The notes under the pieces are model-generated. The model did no database searches and was not told where the DNA came from. It saw only the letters and a list, made by a program, of their open reading frames with translations. Both the position numbers and the translations under genes were made by a program. This document shows positions 49,698 through 61,860 of a DNA stretch of 64,000 nt, piece after piece (the first letter of the stretch is position 1; each line of letters begins with the position of its first letter). Source of the DNA: Campylorhamphus procurvoides (lineage: Eukaryota > Chordata > Aves > Passeriformes > Dendrocolaptidae); contig WBMV01001906.1 in NCBI GenBank assembly GCA_013396655.1, positions 1,456,166 to 1,520,165 of the forward strand, written 5' to 3'.

Positions 49698-52600
49698 ATT
49701 TGAGTTAGGCAGTGAGTCCCTGGGGAATGAGCTACTGCTAAGGTAGGGAGCTGCAGTATAGAATTGTTGGAATTAATCACAAGAGGTAGTCCTTGTGCCT
49801 CACATGTTCCAGAGGAGCCTGCTGACACTGGAGACCTGGATGACAGGTCTTAGAACAGGCATAATCCCAGTTCACAAAAGGCAGTGTCCAGTCACGAAAA
49901 ATTTGTCAGAAATAATTAGGCTTTGTCTCAGACACTGCTTTTAATCAGCTTAATCAGTGGTATGTGATACGGTGGCACTTCATTTATTTTTAAACCCGAA
50001 TTAACCTCTGTTACAGAGCCTCTGCTTAGCTTCTGTAAATTAACAACTGGATATGACTTTTTGCAGCTGAGGTTATATTGAAAAAGTCCACATGTACAGA
50101 AAATAATAGCCAGCTAAATGAGAAACTTGTTATGTTTCTCTTGCAGTTATGCTCATAATTACTTATTTTAAAGACAAAGTGGAGCTACATGTTTTCTGTT
50201 ACCTTTGGTTGAAGCCATTGCCACATTGTGGCTTGCTGCCTATTTTTTCAGTATGTTTCCTTCTCCTTCCCCTTCTGCTTCTACCCTTCAAGCTGCCCAC
50301 CTTGACCAAGCAGTGCTGGAAACACGGTGCAGCAGGGCAACATTGTCCCATTCTGCAGTGACTGGGAGACACTGCAGGGGAAGTCAAAGCCAGGATCTTG
50401 TGGAGCTGGGAATGTTTTCTTCAGTACGCTTCCTTCCCAGAGCTGGTGTGCTGTTTGCTTCAGGTCTCCTCCTGCCCCTTATTTATTTCACCTTGACTCC
50501 AAATGTGTTCACCTTCCATCTCACCCCTTAACTTGCCTCTCTACTACTTTCCTTTGAGTATTCCCTCTTCCCATCACTTCTAGTTAGCTAATCCTCTTCT
50601 AATGTAATTGCCATTTGCAGCCTTCCTTTGACCTGTTCTTTGCATACCTTGAATGTTTTTGTCTTGTCAAGCTGGCTGATATCCTGTCCCCCTAGAGCAA
50701 TCACATCCAGATGAGTTCAAAGGCTGATGGTTATCTGGGAAAAGAGGTGCTGCAGTTCACAGGAGGTTCCTAAACTCATAGCTCTGAGCAGCACAGGTGT
50801 GGGGTTTGGACATGGCTTAGATGAGACACTAAATGTTAGTAGACAGTATTGTGTTCTTCTACCACCTACCTCTCTGAGGCAGTGTGGGAGCTTCTTACTA
50901 CAATACTGATTCCTAGTGCTGACTTCAGTTTTGAAATGATTGTTCCTGTTGTCGTCAGCTCTTGCCATCCTTCTGCACAGAGAGCTGTCCCTGCTTCCCC
51001 CAGCATTCAGTTCAGTACATAGGCTGCTCTTAGAACTGATCTGTTATTTGTCCCTTGGATGTCAAAAGAGGCCTAGTATAGAAACGGGCAAATACAAGTC
51101 TTGTACAGTTGCTATTTGGAGTAATCTGAGGTAGATACTGCCAATACGTGCTAAAGAGTTTTCACTTTGACCTTGTGAAGTAGGTAGGGTAAAATGCACT
51201 GGAAAGTTAGAAAGCAGACTGGGAGAGAACAGAATATAAATAGATTTATGGAAGTGTCACTGAGTGGAGATGGAAGACAAAGTGCTGTTACAATTGCTAT
51301 TTTCAAGATGAAACCTATTAGGCAGAGTGAGTACTGCGCTGGCTGTCTCAGCAAGGCAATGGTGCCAGAACAGAGTTGCAACACCAGCTTGTAATGTGAA
51401 ACTCAGAAGCACTGGAAAAGATAATTTACCCATCCTTGTGTGCACTTCAGAGCTGGTTAAGCATGCAGGTGGGTGAATTAATCCTTGTGTTGGTATTAAG
51501 GCTTAATGAATCTGACTGTTTCTATTTAATCTGTTATAATGGGTGTTTCTTAATATGCTTGTATTGCAACTGGTTTCCAGCTTTGTCTCATGATTCTGTG
51601 GCTCTACGGTGAAACACAAAATAGTTTACAGCACAGCAGTCACTCCTGAATTATGCCTTGAAGTCGCATTGTGAGAGTGCAGAAGTCTATCAGCTGTAAT
51701 TCCAAAGAAGGATTGTAGTCATATTACGCACAGCGTTACTGCCAGTGAATAACAATCTTGAATGCAAAAATTCCCAAACCTTTGATTTAATTTCATTAGG
51801 ACATCTTTAAGGACTGAACTGTTTACCTGTTTAAACAGTCTGTTTTCTGTGATCATATCAGTAAATAGAAGAAATCCTGAATCTGCTGTGGACCACCAGA
51901 ATTTACTAGTATATGCATTTTTGGTAAATATTTGAGGGGGAGCTCTTCAGCTTGTGTGAAATGTCAGAGTATTAAAGGCAGATTCCTTTAGCTGTGTGGC
52001 TCTCAGGACTCTCTTCAAGCTCTAGCTGTGAAAAAAAATAAAAAATTAAAAAGCATAACTGAGGAAGGGAAATATGTGCAGGCTATGATTGTTTCCCACC
52101 TTTGAGGAGGGGCTTATATGCACATGAGGTGGCAAATGCATTTAGATTTCACTGCGAATTATCGTCCCTTTGCACTGAAGTCAATAATAGTACAGGGGTG
52201 GTAGAGAGCCAAGAATCTGCATGGTGAGCTTTGTTGCTGTTCATGCAATATTTTTCAACTCTGCTCTTTCCTTGAGCCACAGGACTTTCATACTTGCCAC
52301 TTGGAAAACCTGGTCAGTGAGATTATGCAGAAACTCTTGGGCCCTGCTCTGGAAACACAGGAGAGGGCAGCTCAGGAACAGCTGGGGATGTAGGGCTACA
52401 ATGATGCTGTGGCATCTTTTCATAGGAGGGAGATTTCAAGAAAGCACTCAAGGGAAAGCTAACAAAGAGGGGATGTTCATCCATTTGGTCAAAGGAGAAA
52501 TGAAAGGAAGGATGGAAACAAGGCAGCTTTGCAATTGTCCTTTCAACTGAGATTTCTTTAATGATCCAAGTCTCACCTCTCTGTTGTACTGACAGAATGG

Positions 52601-54211
52601 GATTAAGAATGAGGTGGGTGGAGAGAGAGGAGGAATGCATACTGAGTAGATTTCAAGCAGGCCAGCTCACAGTTTGGAACAGAAAGCAGCTATAAGTAAA
52701 CATATGCAAACATTAAGCATCTTATTTGTATTGATAGATTACATTTTTCCTGCTGAGTTTTGCTACTAAGATAAAAAAATTACACTGAAGTTATTTAATA
52801 ACATGTCAGTGATAGCACGCACTGCAATATCTGAGTCTTGATGTTGTGTGTGACTTAAGAGTCATTCAGATCCCTGGCAAAGTGAAGGTTGTATACTCAC
52901 ACTTCCTGTTATTTTTCACCTGCTTATAATGAAGGAATAGTTGTTTCTAAATGTTTTGATTATACAGATACACTTTCCGGTATGCTCACTTTGCAATAAA
53001 AATGGTGCTTCAGAACAGTGGTGAGAAGTTAAAGACAAAGCACCCCCAGAGCTCATTCTGTCACACCAAAGCCTCCCCGTAGTAAGGAAGTGTGCAGGTG
53101 TGTGCCAGTCGGTTTCTTTTTGTGAACACTGGAGCTGGGCAGGGTAAGCAGGAACTGGTTATGAACCTCCAGTCATTGGCATCTGCCCCAGCTACTGGAG
53201 GGAAATAGGATGGTTACAATTGACTCTGAGCAGAAATTCAGGAACAAAGGTTACAGTTGGATCCCTGCCAGCAGCTGCTGAATGTGAGTGGCAACCATTT
53301 TATGAGATGATGCTGGGAGGTTTTCATGGCAATGTTGGTACAACGGAACCAGCAGGTGCTGATATTTGTAGGACTTGTTACACATTATTCACTAAAGGAG
53401 AAATGCAATCAAAACAAGCCAGGTGCTCCTGAAAAATGTGGGACGTGACTTGGAATGCTGAAGTAAGATACAAACCACGGGAAATCAGCACTCCCCAGTG
53501 GGATGACAAATTTGAAAGTCTAAGATTAGATCACTACATTCAGACAGTGCTTTATGATATAATAAAAACACTAATGTCCTTTACTACAGCTGAAGCAACA
53601 GGCGTGGGAGAGACCTGCACCTGCAATGATGCAGTGCATAAAAGACAGGGTGGATTCTATGGTTTAGCAGATGAGAAATTCACAGGGACAGTCAGGCTGT
53701 GAACTTTGCAATGTACTGCTGGAAGGGCTAAGCAGATTTCCCTGCATGGAAAAGAGGAGATACAATGTGCTTGGCTAGTTAGTGACTGAATATTCAGTGA
53801 TATTTTTGTTGTTCATATTCATTTGCTTCATGTCAATGTCAATTTTGTCAGCTGCTGTAAAAATATTTCTGACTGGAGAGCTGAGCACCAGTGAGGTAGT
53901 GTCTGTGCTTCTGATATTATAAACTGCTGGTATTTATAATCTTCGTCTGTTTTGACAGCCTTTATATCATAAAATAGGTAGGGGTGTAGTGCCATTCTAT
54001 ATCACAATAATTCCAGTAAAAAGTTTTAAGTACTTTAAAAACATTCTTTTCATTACTTTTCTTAATTGAGATTGAGATATCATTAAGTCAAGAGGATTAA
54101 ACAGTTGTTTCCAAGGCCAAATTCAGGTTTATTTTGTAGTGAATTAAAATGAATGTGATTGTCTTGATCTAGTTCTCTTTTGTAGCTGTTAAAGGACCAT
54201 TTTTTATTGAC

Positions 54212-54225
54212 TATATATATATATA
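54212..54225. repeat. (TA)n microsatellite
   Basis: Seven TA units in a row. Confidence 0.85.
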
Positions 54226-57200
54226 CTCCAAGGGAAATACACAGAATACATTCAGAATAGAAAGATGTATTGTAAGGACACTTGAATAAGGTTTCCCTAT
54301 CTCTTCAAACTGACTGCAGTCATGCTGAGAGACTATTAAGGTTGAAGTAGAGTCAAAGGAAGTGTTCTTGGATAGTTAACATGCTTACTGTGTTCATTAA
54401 TGACAGATGAAATCGTCAAGAATAAAAACCCCCTTTCTCTATTCTTTTTCTTAGAAAAGAAAATGGAAATAAATTGCAAAGTTTCTATGAAGAGGTTATA
54501 AGTAGAAACTGGGAAAAATGATTTATGAAGGAATTATTTTTTCTTTAACTTTTTTCCTAAACACTTTCTTTTCAACCTAGTCTCTAAATACAATTGTTTA
54601 CAAACGTTTTTTAGACTCTTCAAAATATTTTGTTGACATTTTTAATTGCTGCGCAGTTTGCAAACACTTTAAAGTTATTTTTTTTCCCCCTCCAATTATC
54701 AGTGTGAAGACTGATATTTTTTTCTGGGAGGTAAGAAAGAGGAGAACAATTTCCATCAAAGGCACAGTCTGTTTGCCATCAAGCAGAGAGAGAAAATTTC
54801 TACAAGATATCTCACCTCTTAATAATCCTTCAGAAAGACAGGACTGGGATTTTAAGGCAAATGGTAAACATTTGGAGAATCTGCAGTGGACCAAAGCTAC
54901 AAAAACCTGATTGGAATTACTGTATGAACAATGTGGTAGCAGAGTTTTCCATCAGATTCTCTGGGCAGAGGCTGTGCCTTAGTTTTTTTGAATGTGCTTT
55001 GAATATTTCATGTTTATAGGTGAGCTAGATCTTTTGTCTTCTATGAGAGAAAGCTATGCTATTTACCTGCTGATGGAGAGATTCCTAAAATCTTTTTAAC
55101 TGGGTTACATAATTCATCTCTTCCAGTGCAGGTCAATTCCATACAAGGGAGGATAACCTCGTAAGTCTTCTACCCAGTGTGCCCTGTGATGGAATAGAGG
55201 AGATGTGGTTCAGGGAATTAATTGTGAGCTTTAACTTGATTTTAATTCTCTGATATGACAGGCAACTTGGAAAGTCTGTTAATTTGGTTTTGCCTTTACT
55301 ACACTAGAAAAGTAGGATTGCTACTCTTACTGCTATTTGCATCTCAGGGAAATAGCTCAGTTTGTAGATTGTTGTCTGTGTCAGGTTTGGGACTCAGGCA
55401 TGTGTTTTGTGTGGCTCATCCCTGGAGGTAATCTTAATATATTTGGGCTGGCTATACGCAAACAGGATTTCCTTAGAGGACATTTTATATATATTTTCCC
55501 TTCACAGAATACTACCTATGGTAATTGCCTCTCTCCTTGTCAACATTGCTAGTTGCTTTCCAGCAGACAAGTACTAGAACAGGACTCTGAAACCATGGCC
55601 TAGCTTTGTTTTATGAGCTGGTGGTTCAGTCTACTTACTGCTCAAAACAGCATGTCAAGTCAAAGTCAAAGGGAGAGTCTTCTGGATCAAATTATGGAAG
55701 GGGGGGATGGAACTCTACACTCTGCCAGCGAGAATGTATGATGAATGCAGTGTGATTCTGATGTCTTTCAGATGGTGTGATGTTATCCTGCCTGACATTA
55801 TCCTATTAGGGACATGATGTGAAATGGCATAATGTTGCATGTGATAAAACCATGCTGGATTAAAAGCTAGAACAGTAATGACAAATCCAAACAGACTAAC
55901 AATAGCTTTCTTGTAAGCCAACAAAGAAAACAGTTTTCTAAAATAACCATGGGTCTTCCCATTCTGCTGAATTTAATAAGATTTCATGCAAGCTTAGCTT
56001 TTACCGTTGCATGTACCTTCACGCCCACACACAGTTTATTTCTGGTTCTGCCTATGAATTCTTAATGTTTAAGGTTTAATAGGAAATGCATTGGCTGAGT
56101 CAATTAGTGCTGCAGCTACTACTTTTTTAGCCTCACTGTAACTGTTATGAAGGAAAATGTGTCATAACCTTCACAGCTGTCTCCTATATCAGTCATGAAT
56201 AAAACAGAAGTGCAGGTTCATCTGGTTTGCCAACCCTCCAGTGTCTCAGAAAAACACACTTGAGTTTGATATTCCTTCCTGAAAAAAATCAAAATTGTTT
56301 TTTCATCCAGCCCTTCTCCAGGCTGTTGTAGCAATCAGCAGGTCTAGACCCTGCCTTGGTCCACCCTTACTCTTGGAAAAGTCCTGTGAGTTGGACTTGT
56401 ATGAATTTATCACTGGCATTAGGGGAAGAAGCAGCTTGGCCTGTGGTTTTGGAGTACAGGTCAATATCCCAAGGATTTTCCTATATGTAACCACATTCCA
56501 GCTACTTGCAGCTTTCAGGATGCACTCCATAGGAACTGATTTTTATCTATTAATGGCACAAGCAGAGCACGTATTTTTCTACAGTATATATATTTGACTG
56601 AGTTGTTTCTCAGCATATCATTTGCAGATGTCATGTAATTAAAGTTTAGTCTAGCCCTAAGGGTTTTTTTAATAGTACTTTTTCCATTCAGACTATCTCA
56701 GGGTACTTTGTCGGATTGCAGAATTATATAGACAATTGATTTGGCCATTATGTGCTCAACAATAGCTCACACACAGCTTTGTACATTATGACCTGAATTT
56801 TATAGATGAATCTAATGTTAGTCTAGACATCAGGGTCATTCACTCCTCTTTTAGAGGAAGCCTTGTGGGACTGTCAAACTTCTGCTAAGGGGCCACCAAA
56901 GGGCCTAGCTTTATGATTGCTGTTAACAAAGAGCAGCAGCTGGGCTTCCCCCAGTGTTAAATGCTTCATTGTCAACACAAACTTGTCCTGATCCCCTTTA
57001 AAGCCAACAGCCTCCTTCCCCTAAAGGAGGGAGGTCCGTCAGTGAGCAGGGCTGCCACAAATGTGTGTTTGTAATTGCTGGGAACTGTGCAGTTGGCTCT
57101 CTTGGATAGCATATAGGACCAGATGTCCGGAAAGTCCTTCGCTGTTCTTTGATGAGGAGTATTCATCTGTGATGCTGTGATTTTTATTTTTTATGTTTTT

Positions 57201-57970
57201 TAGGCCAAACATTGTAGCCAATAAATTATGCCCATCAGTCACACGTGGTAGATAATGAAGATTTCCCATATGAAACTTACTATGAGAGGAACTCTCAGCA
57301 AAAGATAGTCTTGAATTCTGAATAAATGTACAGAGCTTGTATGTGTGACTGATTTTCTGTTTCAAAAATGGCATAATCATGAAAGGTGATTTTCAGTCTT
57401 GAGAGTCCAGAGTAAGGCAATGTGCTAGGTCACTTGATTGAGAGTTGGATGCTGATGTCCTGATCGACAGAATGTGCAACTTAGTCTTTTACCATAAGAA
57501 CAGAACTACTTTGTGGCAGAGCAGGAGAAAAAGAGCAAAACCGAAAAAGGTGTCTGTGTAAGAAAAAGCGTAAGCTCCAGTTTCTTGGAAGCAAGTGGAG
57601 ATGGAGTGAAAGAACAAAGCTTCTTCTCAGCAGTTGGACATTTTACTTCATTTTTCAGGGAAGGGATGTAAGTCATTGTAGCTGTGTAAATTAAAAGGGA
57701 ATTTACAGATGTTGTAAATACCCACTGGGCCTAAGATGATTTTTCTACTGATTTTCTATGGCATGCTTATAAACAGTTTGAAGAGTCTATAGTATTTCTG
57801 GCAGTGGTTTTGCAGCAGCAGGAGACACAGAACAAAATATATCTGCTGTTATTTGTATTTTGTAAAAAAAATGATTGAATTTCCCTCTGATTCATATATA
57901 ATTTCATGGCATTCAATCATATTTTGTGCTTTGTGGCACCTGATCTGCTTCTCTCAGATGTAGATAGGGA

Positions 57971-57985
57971 TTTTTTTTTTTTTTT
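57971..57985. repeat. Poly(T) tract, 15 T
   Basis: Fifteen consecutive T form a simple homopolymer. Confidence 0.85.
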
Positions 57986-58990
57986 ACATTCCTATGTAAA
58001 TGCTGGAAGACATGTCATTGATAGTCCCTATGAAACTGAGTCTCAATTGGGCTTGTTAATTAGAAGGTGATTGCTTTGGTAGTCTCTATGGTCTGGCTTT
58101 AAATGGTAAACCAATTAAAACCAGTGTATTTTAGAAGGACTGATTTGTAAGAAATGCTCTTGTAAGACAAGACTTTTTGGTAGCCACGTTGGGCAGTGAA
58201 ATTTTTTAAATGAATGGATCTGGTACTTGTGTGAGAAATACTAGTGTTTGCCACCAGTGCACTAACACATGTACTGAATGGGTTATTTAAACATCAATGA
58301 ATCCTCAGTGGGGGAAAAACAACCCACATCCCTCTGGCTTGCAGTTCACATTCTCACACATGAAGGTGGATTTCCTTTCAAATACTGTCTGAAGTCAGGG
58401 TGCACCTATCAATGCCCAGCTAACACCGGATCACTTAAGTCTCAGGAATTTTTGGTATTTTTTTCAGACACTCTCTTATGTTAAAATATTTTGTCAGATA
58501 TTTCTCTTGCATCATGATTTTTAAAGTCATATTATCCCCATGCTTGTTTTTAATAACAAGTTGGCAGCTGACAGCACATATCTGTTTATCATACATTGCC
58601 TTCCATTTTGTATGCACTAGGGTTTGTTTATTTTGTTGCTATTTATAGAAAGGTCTCCCACAAAGCTGTGGGTATTGGTAATGATTTTTAAAGAAGAGAA
58701 ATATCCTTACAAAAGTTTCATAAATGGAAAGTTACACAGAATAAACAGATGCAATGAGAAAGCTAATGCATACTGTAAATTGGCTTTTCACACCCTTATC
58801 ACTCAGAGGAATCTGTCAGTCCATGAGTCTAAGCTGAACTATTATGGATCTGTCTTGAGGAATATATACTTATATCTTCCAAATATGATTATTTCCCCTG
58901 TCAAAAGAAAATGGCACTTGACCTACATTTCTTAGGTAATCTAAGTAGATTTAATATAGAAAACATGGAAATTTCTGTAATTTAGTACAG

Positions 58991-59034
58991 CCATCATTCT
59001 TTTGAGTGCTTTCCATCATTCTTTTGAGTGCTTT
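58991..59034 (+). repeat. Perfect 22-bp tandem duplication
   Basis: The unit ccatcattcttttgagtgc plus tt occurs twice head to tail without a mismatch. It is a slippage-type or short tandem duplication in otherwise unique DNA and, given the identity, probably recent. Confidence 0.93.
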
Positions 59035-61651
59035 CAGTAAAGGACCCCATAATCTATAACACTGTAAAAGAACGTAGAGAAGGAATTCAGATATTTGCTG
59101 TAATGGGATGAAACAAGTCCTAAAGACTCTTTTTAAAAATGTTGTAATTGCTGTATATGAAATTTAATCATTGCAAAGAATCATTACACTGAAATGCTGC
59201 TATGATTCCAGCACAACAATAGTTCAGTGCACTCTTCAGTTCAGGTGTTGAGCTGTTATCGCTGGACAGAGCCTGCAACAAATGCATGGTACACAAAATG
59301 CAGGATCACAGAATGTTTCTTTCTTCTTAGAATGAGAATGCCAACAAACAGTTGACTAGCAATGGTAACCAGTTGAGAACATGGAGTCTGGGGGTTTATT
59401 CAGCACTCTGATACCTGACTTAAAAATGAAGTGGTTTGCTGTTCTCTTGCTCTTCCATCAGTGTCTTTCAGTATATTTCAATATCTTTGTTACTTCATCC
59501 TCATAGTATTTCAGCATCTGCATTAAGTTCACTAATGAAACTGATGAATAAAACGTTCTAAAGAATTGTCAGATGTGCTCTGTGGTACCGGCAGGTTTTT
59601 CATGTTTCTAACGCAGTCATCAGTTTGAATCACAGGAAAAATCTAATTGTATCTAAACCAGCTTTTAAATATTGGTGCCAAAGAACCACTTCAAAACAAT
59701 TTTATGCCTGTGCTTAACTGTGTTGAGCTGACTACTGTCCTGTATTAAAACTAGATGCTATGGCAACTAATTTGGTAATGGGCCAGTCTAGGTTTTAAGG
59801 TGGGTCTTTGCCATTATAAAGCTTTAGGTCTACAACACCTCTATGTTAAAGATGTCTCAAGAACACAGAATGAAATCTTTCATCTAGAATGAATGGAAGT
59901 CTGTCCAAACAAATCCACAGGTGTGATATATAACAGCTTCCTCAGCTCTTCAGCACTTTTCCATTCTGTTGGTATTCAAATAATGACACAGTGATTTTAG
60001 CTGCAGGTTGCATCTCCATTCAGCTGTGTGTACTAGGCAGTTGGGGTTTTAAGTCATTACTGTGAATTTGGCCAAGCTATTATGTAAGCATGAAAACTTG
60101 GACTGATGCTTGTAAACAGTTTCTGTACTTCAGGTACCCTTATGTTTATACCAGGGTAAAGCAAGAGCAATAAGTTATCTCTTCCCAACATAACAAAGTG
60201 GCTTTTTTAACTCCAAACATAGGAGTCAGCATGAAGTAAACCACAACTTTTGTATATTAGATCAATTTTTTTTTTTTATTTCATTGGTGCTGATTGAGAT
60301 AAAACGTCATTATATCAGTGGGAACCCTTTTTGGATAGCTTTTATTACCAATATCTTTTAGAGTACTCCTGATCAAAGCTTAGTAGGAATTGTAATTGGG
60401 CATATATCTGTGCTTATAGATACATGTACTGGGCAAACTACCAAATGCAGAACCAACTCCAGCAAGATCCTGATACAGAGGAGCACCTCACTAGAGGCAA
60501 ATGATCAATGTCCTCTGTTCCAAAACAGATTTATAGTTTTTCTTATTTTTATCATGTGCATTCCAATAATCTTTTTTTTTCATGATGAAACATCATTTTA
60601 ACTTCACAAGAGCATTTCCATGACCATGGTTCTCTAATGACTCTAGAAGACACTTTAATATATTGCATGCACTCACATTTTACTAGACAGAATAATTACA
60701 GCCTAAAATCTTCAGTTTTTCTGGAATGTGATGGAACCCTGCGAATTAAAAGAGAAATTTGAGATAATTGCCAATTTAAAACTTATTGGTATTGTTCTGT
60801 TCTCTTGTTATGTGCTCTTCATAATAACAGTAGGAGGGAGGACCAAAAGTTATGCTGATAAAAGCTGGTAAAGCTCTATTGAAGACAACACAAGTGTGTC
60901 CACTTGCATTTTGTTGGTCTCACAAAAGGCAACTTTTCCCTTCGATATGTATTGCTAGAATGTTCAAAAGTCCCTAAAGAAGCTGGGCAAGAGATCTGAG
61001 TCAACGCAGTAAGGAATTAGGGGTGATTTCTTAAAATGAATATTTGCTCTGGTCCATAAAGCAAGGATGATTCCAAATTTTCTCTGGTTTCCTGGCTCTC
61101 CTGAGCTTGTTAGAAAATCCTGGTGTTCTTGGTGATAGAGCTCTGATGTTGCCAATGCCGCAGAGCCTAGTGATGAATGGACCCTGTCATTATACCTTGC
61201 AGTTCTTTGAACAATATTTAGCTGAGACTTGTGGGAACAACTTTAGAAGAGTTATTTGGGCTTCAAGGTGACATTTTGCTTTGATGGTCTTTTTCCTGCT
61301 TGTAGTGAGTTTAACTGGGTTGGGAGTATTGGGAGGAAGGTGTGAAAACCAATTCACCCTGCTATCTGCTTTTTGTTAACTTGAGGAAGCAGTGGCTTTC
61401 TGGAGCTTTCTCTTTCCTTTTGCCTGGATATGCCACTTTGACTGAATTTTAAGTGTTTGGTTTCATGTGACTCCATTACAGTAGAGCCTGGGAACTTTAT
61501 TTTCTTGAATACTTGCATATTATGCATGTTTATGGTGTTTGTGCTGCAAGGAAATCACACATTCTGGAAAATTATTACTAGATGTGGTTATTTCAAAGTA
61601 ACTCTTCCTTATTGCTCCTCAGTTTGTTTCTCTTCTGTTTTCCTTCTTTAG
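59035..61651. other. Unique non-coding DNA
   Basis: No gene is supported. There is a T tract at 60266-60277. A short acceptor-led open stretch near 59331 (NENANKQLTSN) has a poor donor and is not annotated. Confidence 0.5.
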
Positions 61652-61860
61652 AGGATGTTTTGCCAAATGCAGCAATAAGAATGGGATTCTTCAAGCATGT
61701 ACAGAAAGCTTGAACAGTAGTATTGGCTTATTAGAGCCTGCTTATTCTGCATCAGAGGCTGCAAATTTGTCTGTGGGCTCTGGCCAGACTGGCATGGAAT
61801 TAATGTACCCTTTCAAAGTCTGCCAAGGGTCTTGATGGAAACAACTCTGTCAGTAATAAA
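61652..61860 (+). other. Weak candidate terminal exon
   Basis: A strong acceptor (tctgttttccttctttag) is followed by a 60-codon open frame that ends at TGA 61833-61835, with AATAAA 20 bases further on (61855-61860). This is the order expected of a last coding exon. The peptide begins GCFAKCSNKNGILQ and matches no family I know. A 60-codon stretch after one of many acceptor-like sites is not rare by chance, and no GT-rich downstream element is evident. Confidence 0.12.

Larger units (their letters stand above)
49698..58990. other. Unique non-coding DNA
   Basis: No gene is supported. An acceptor, gtttctcttgcag, near 50147 precedes a 70-codon frame without a donor. At 53148-53702 a plus-strand frame is open except for one TGA at 53430-53432. 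A minus-strand micro-exon-like unit near 57289-57325 has donor CATA|GTAAGT and acceptor TTTATTCAG. A (TA)n run is at 54212-54225 and a T15 tract at 57971-57985. None is persuasive. Confidence 0.45.
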
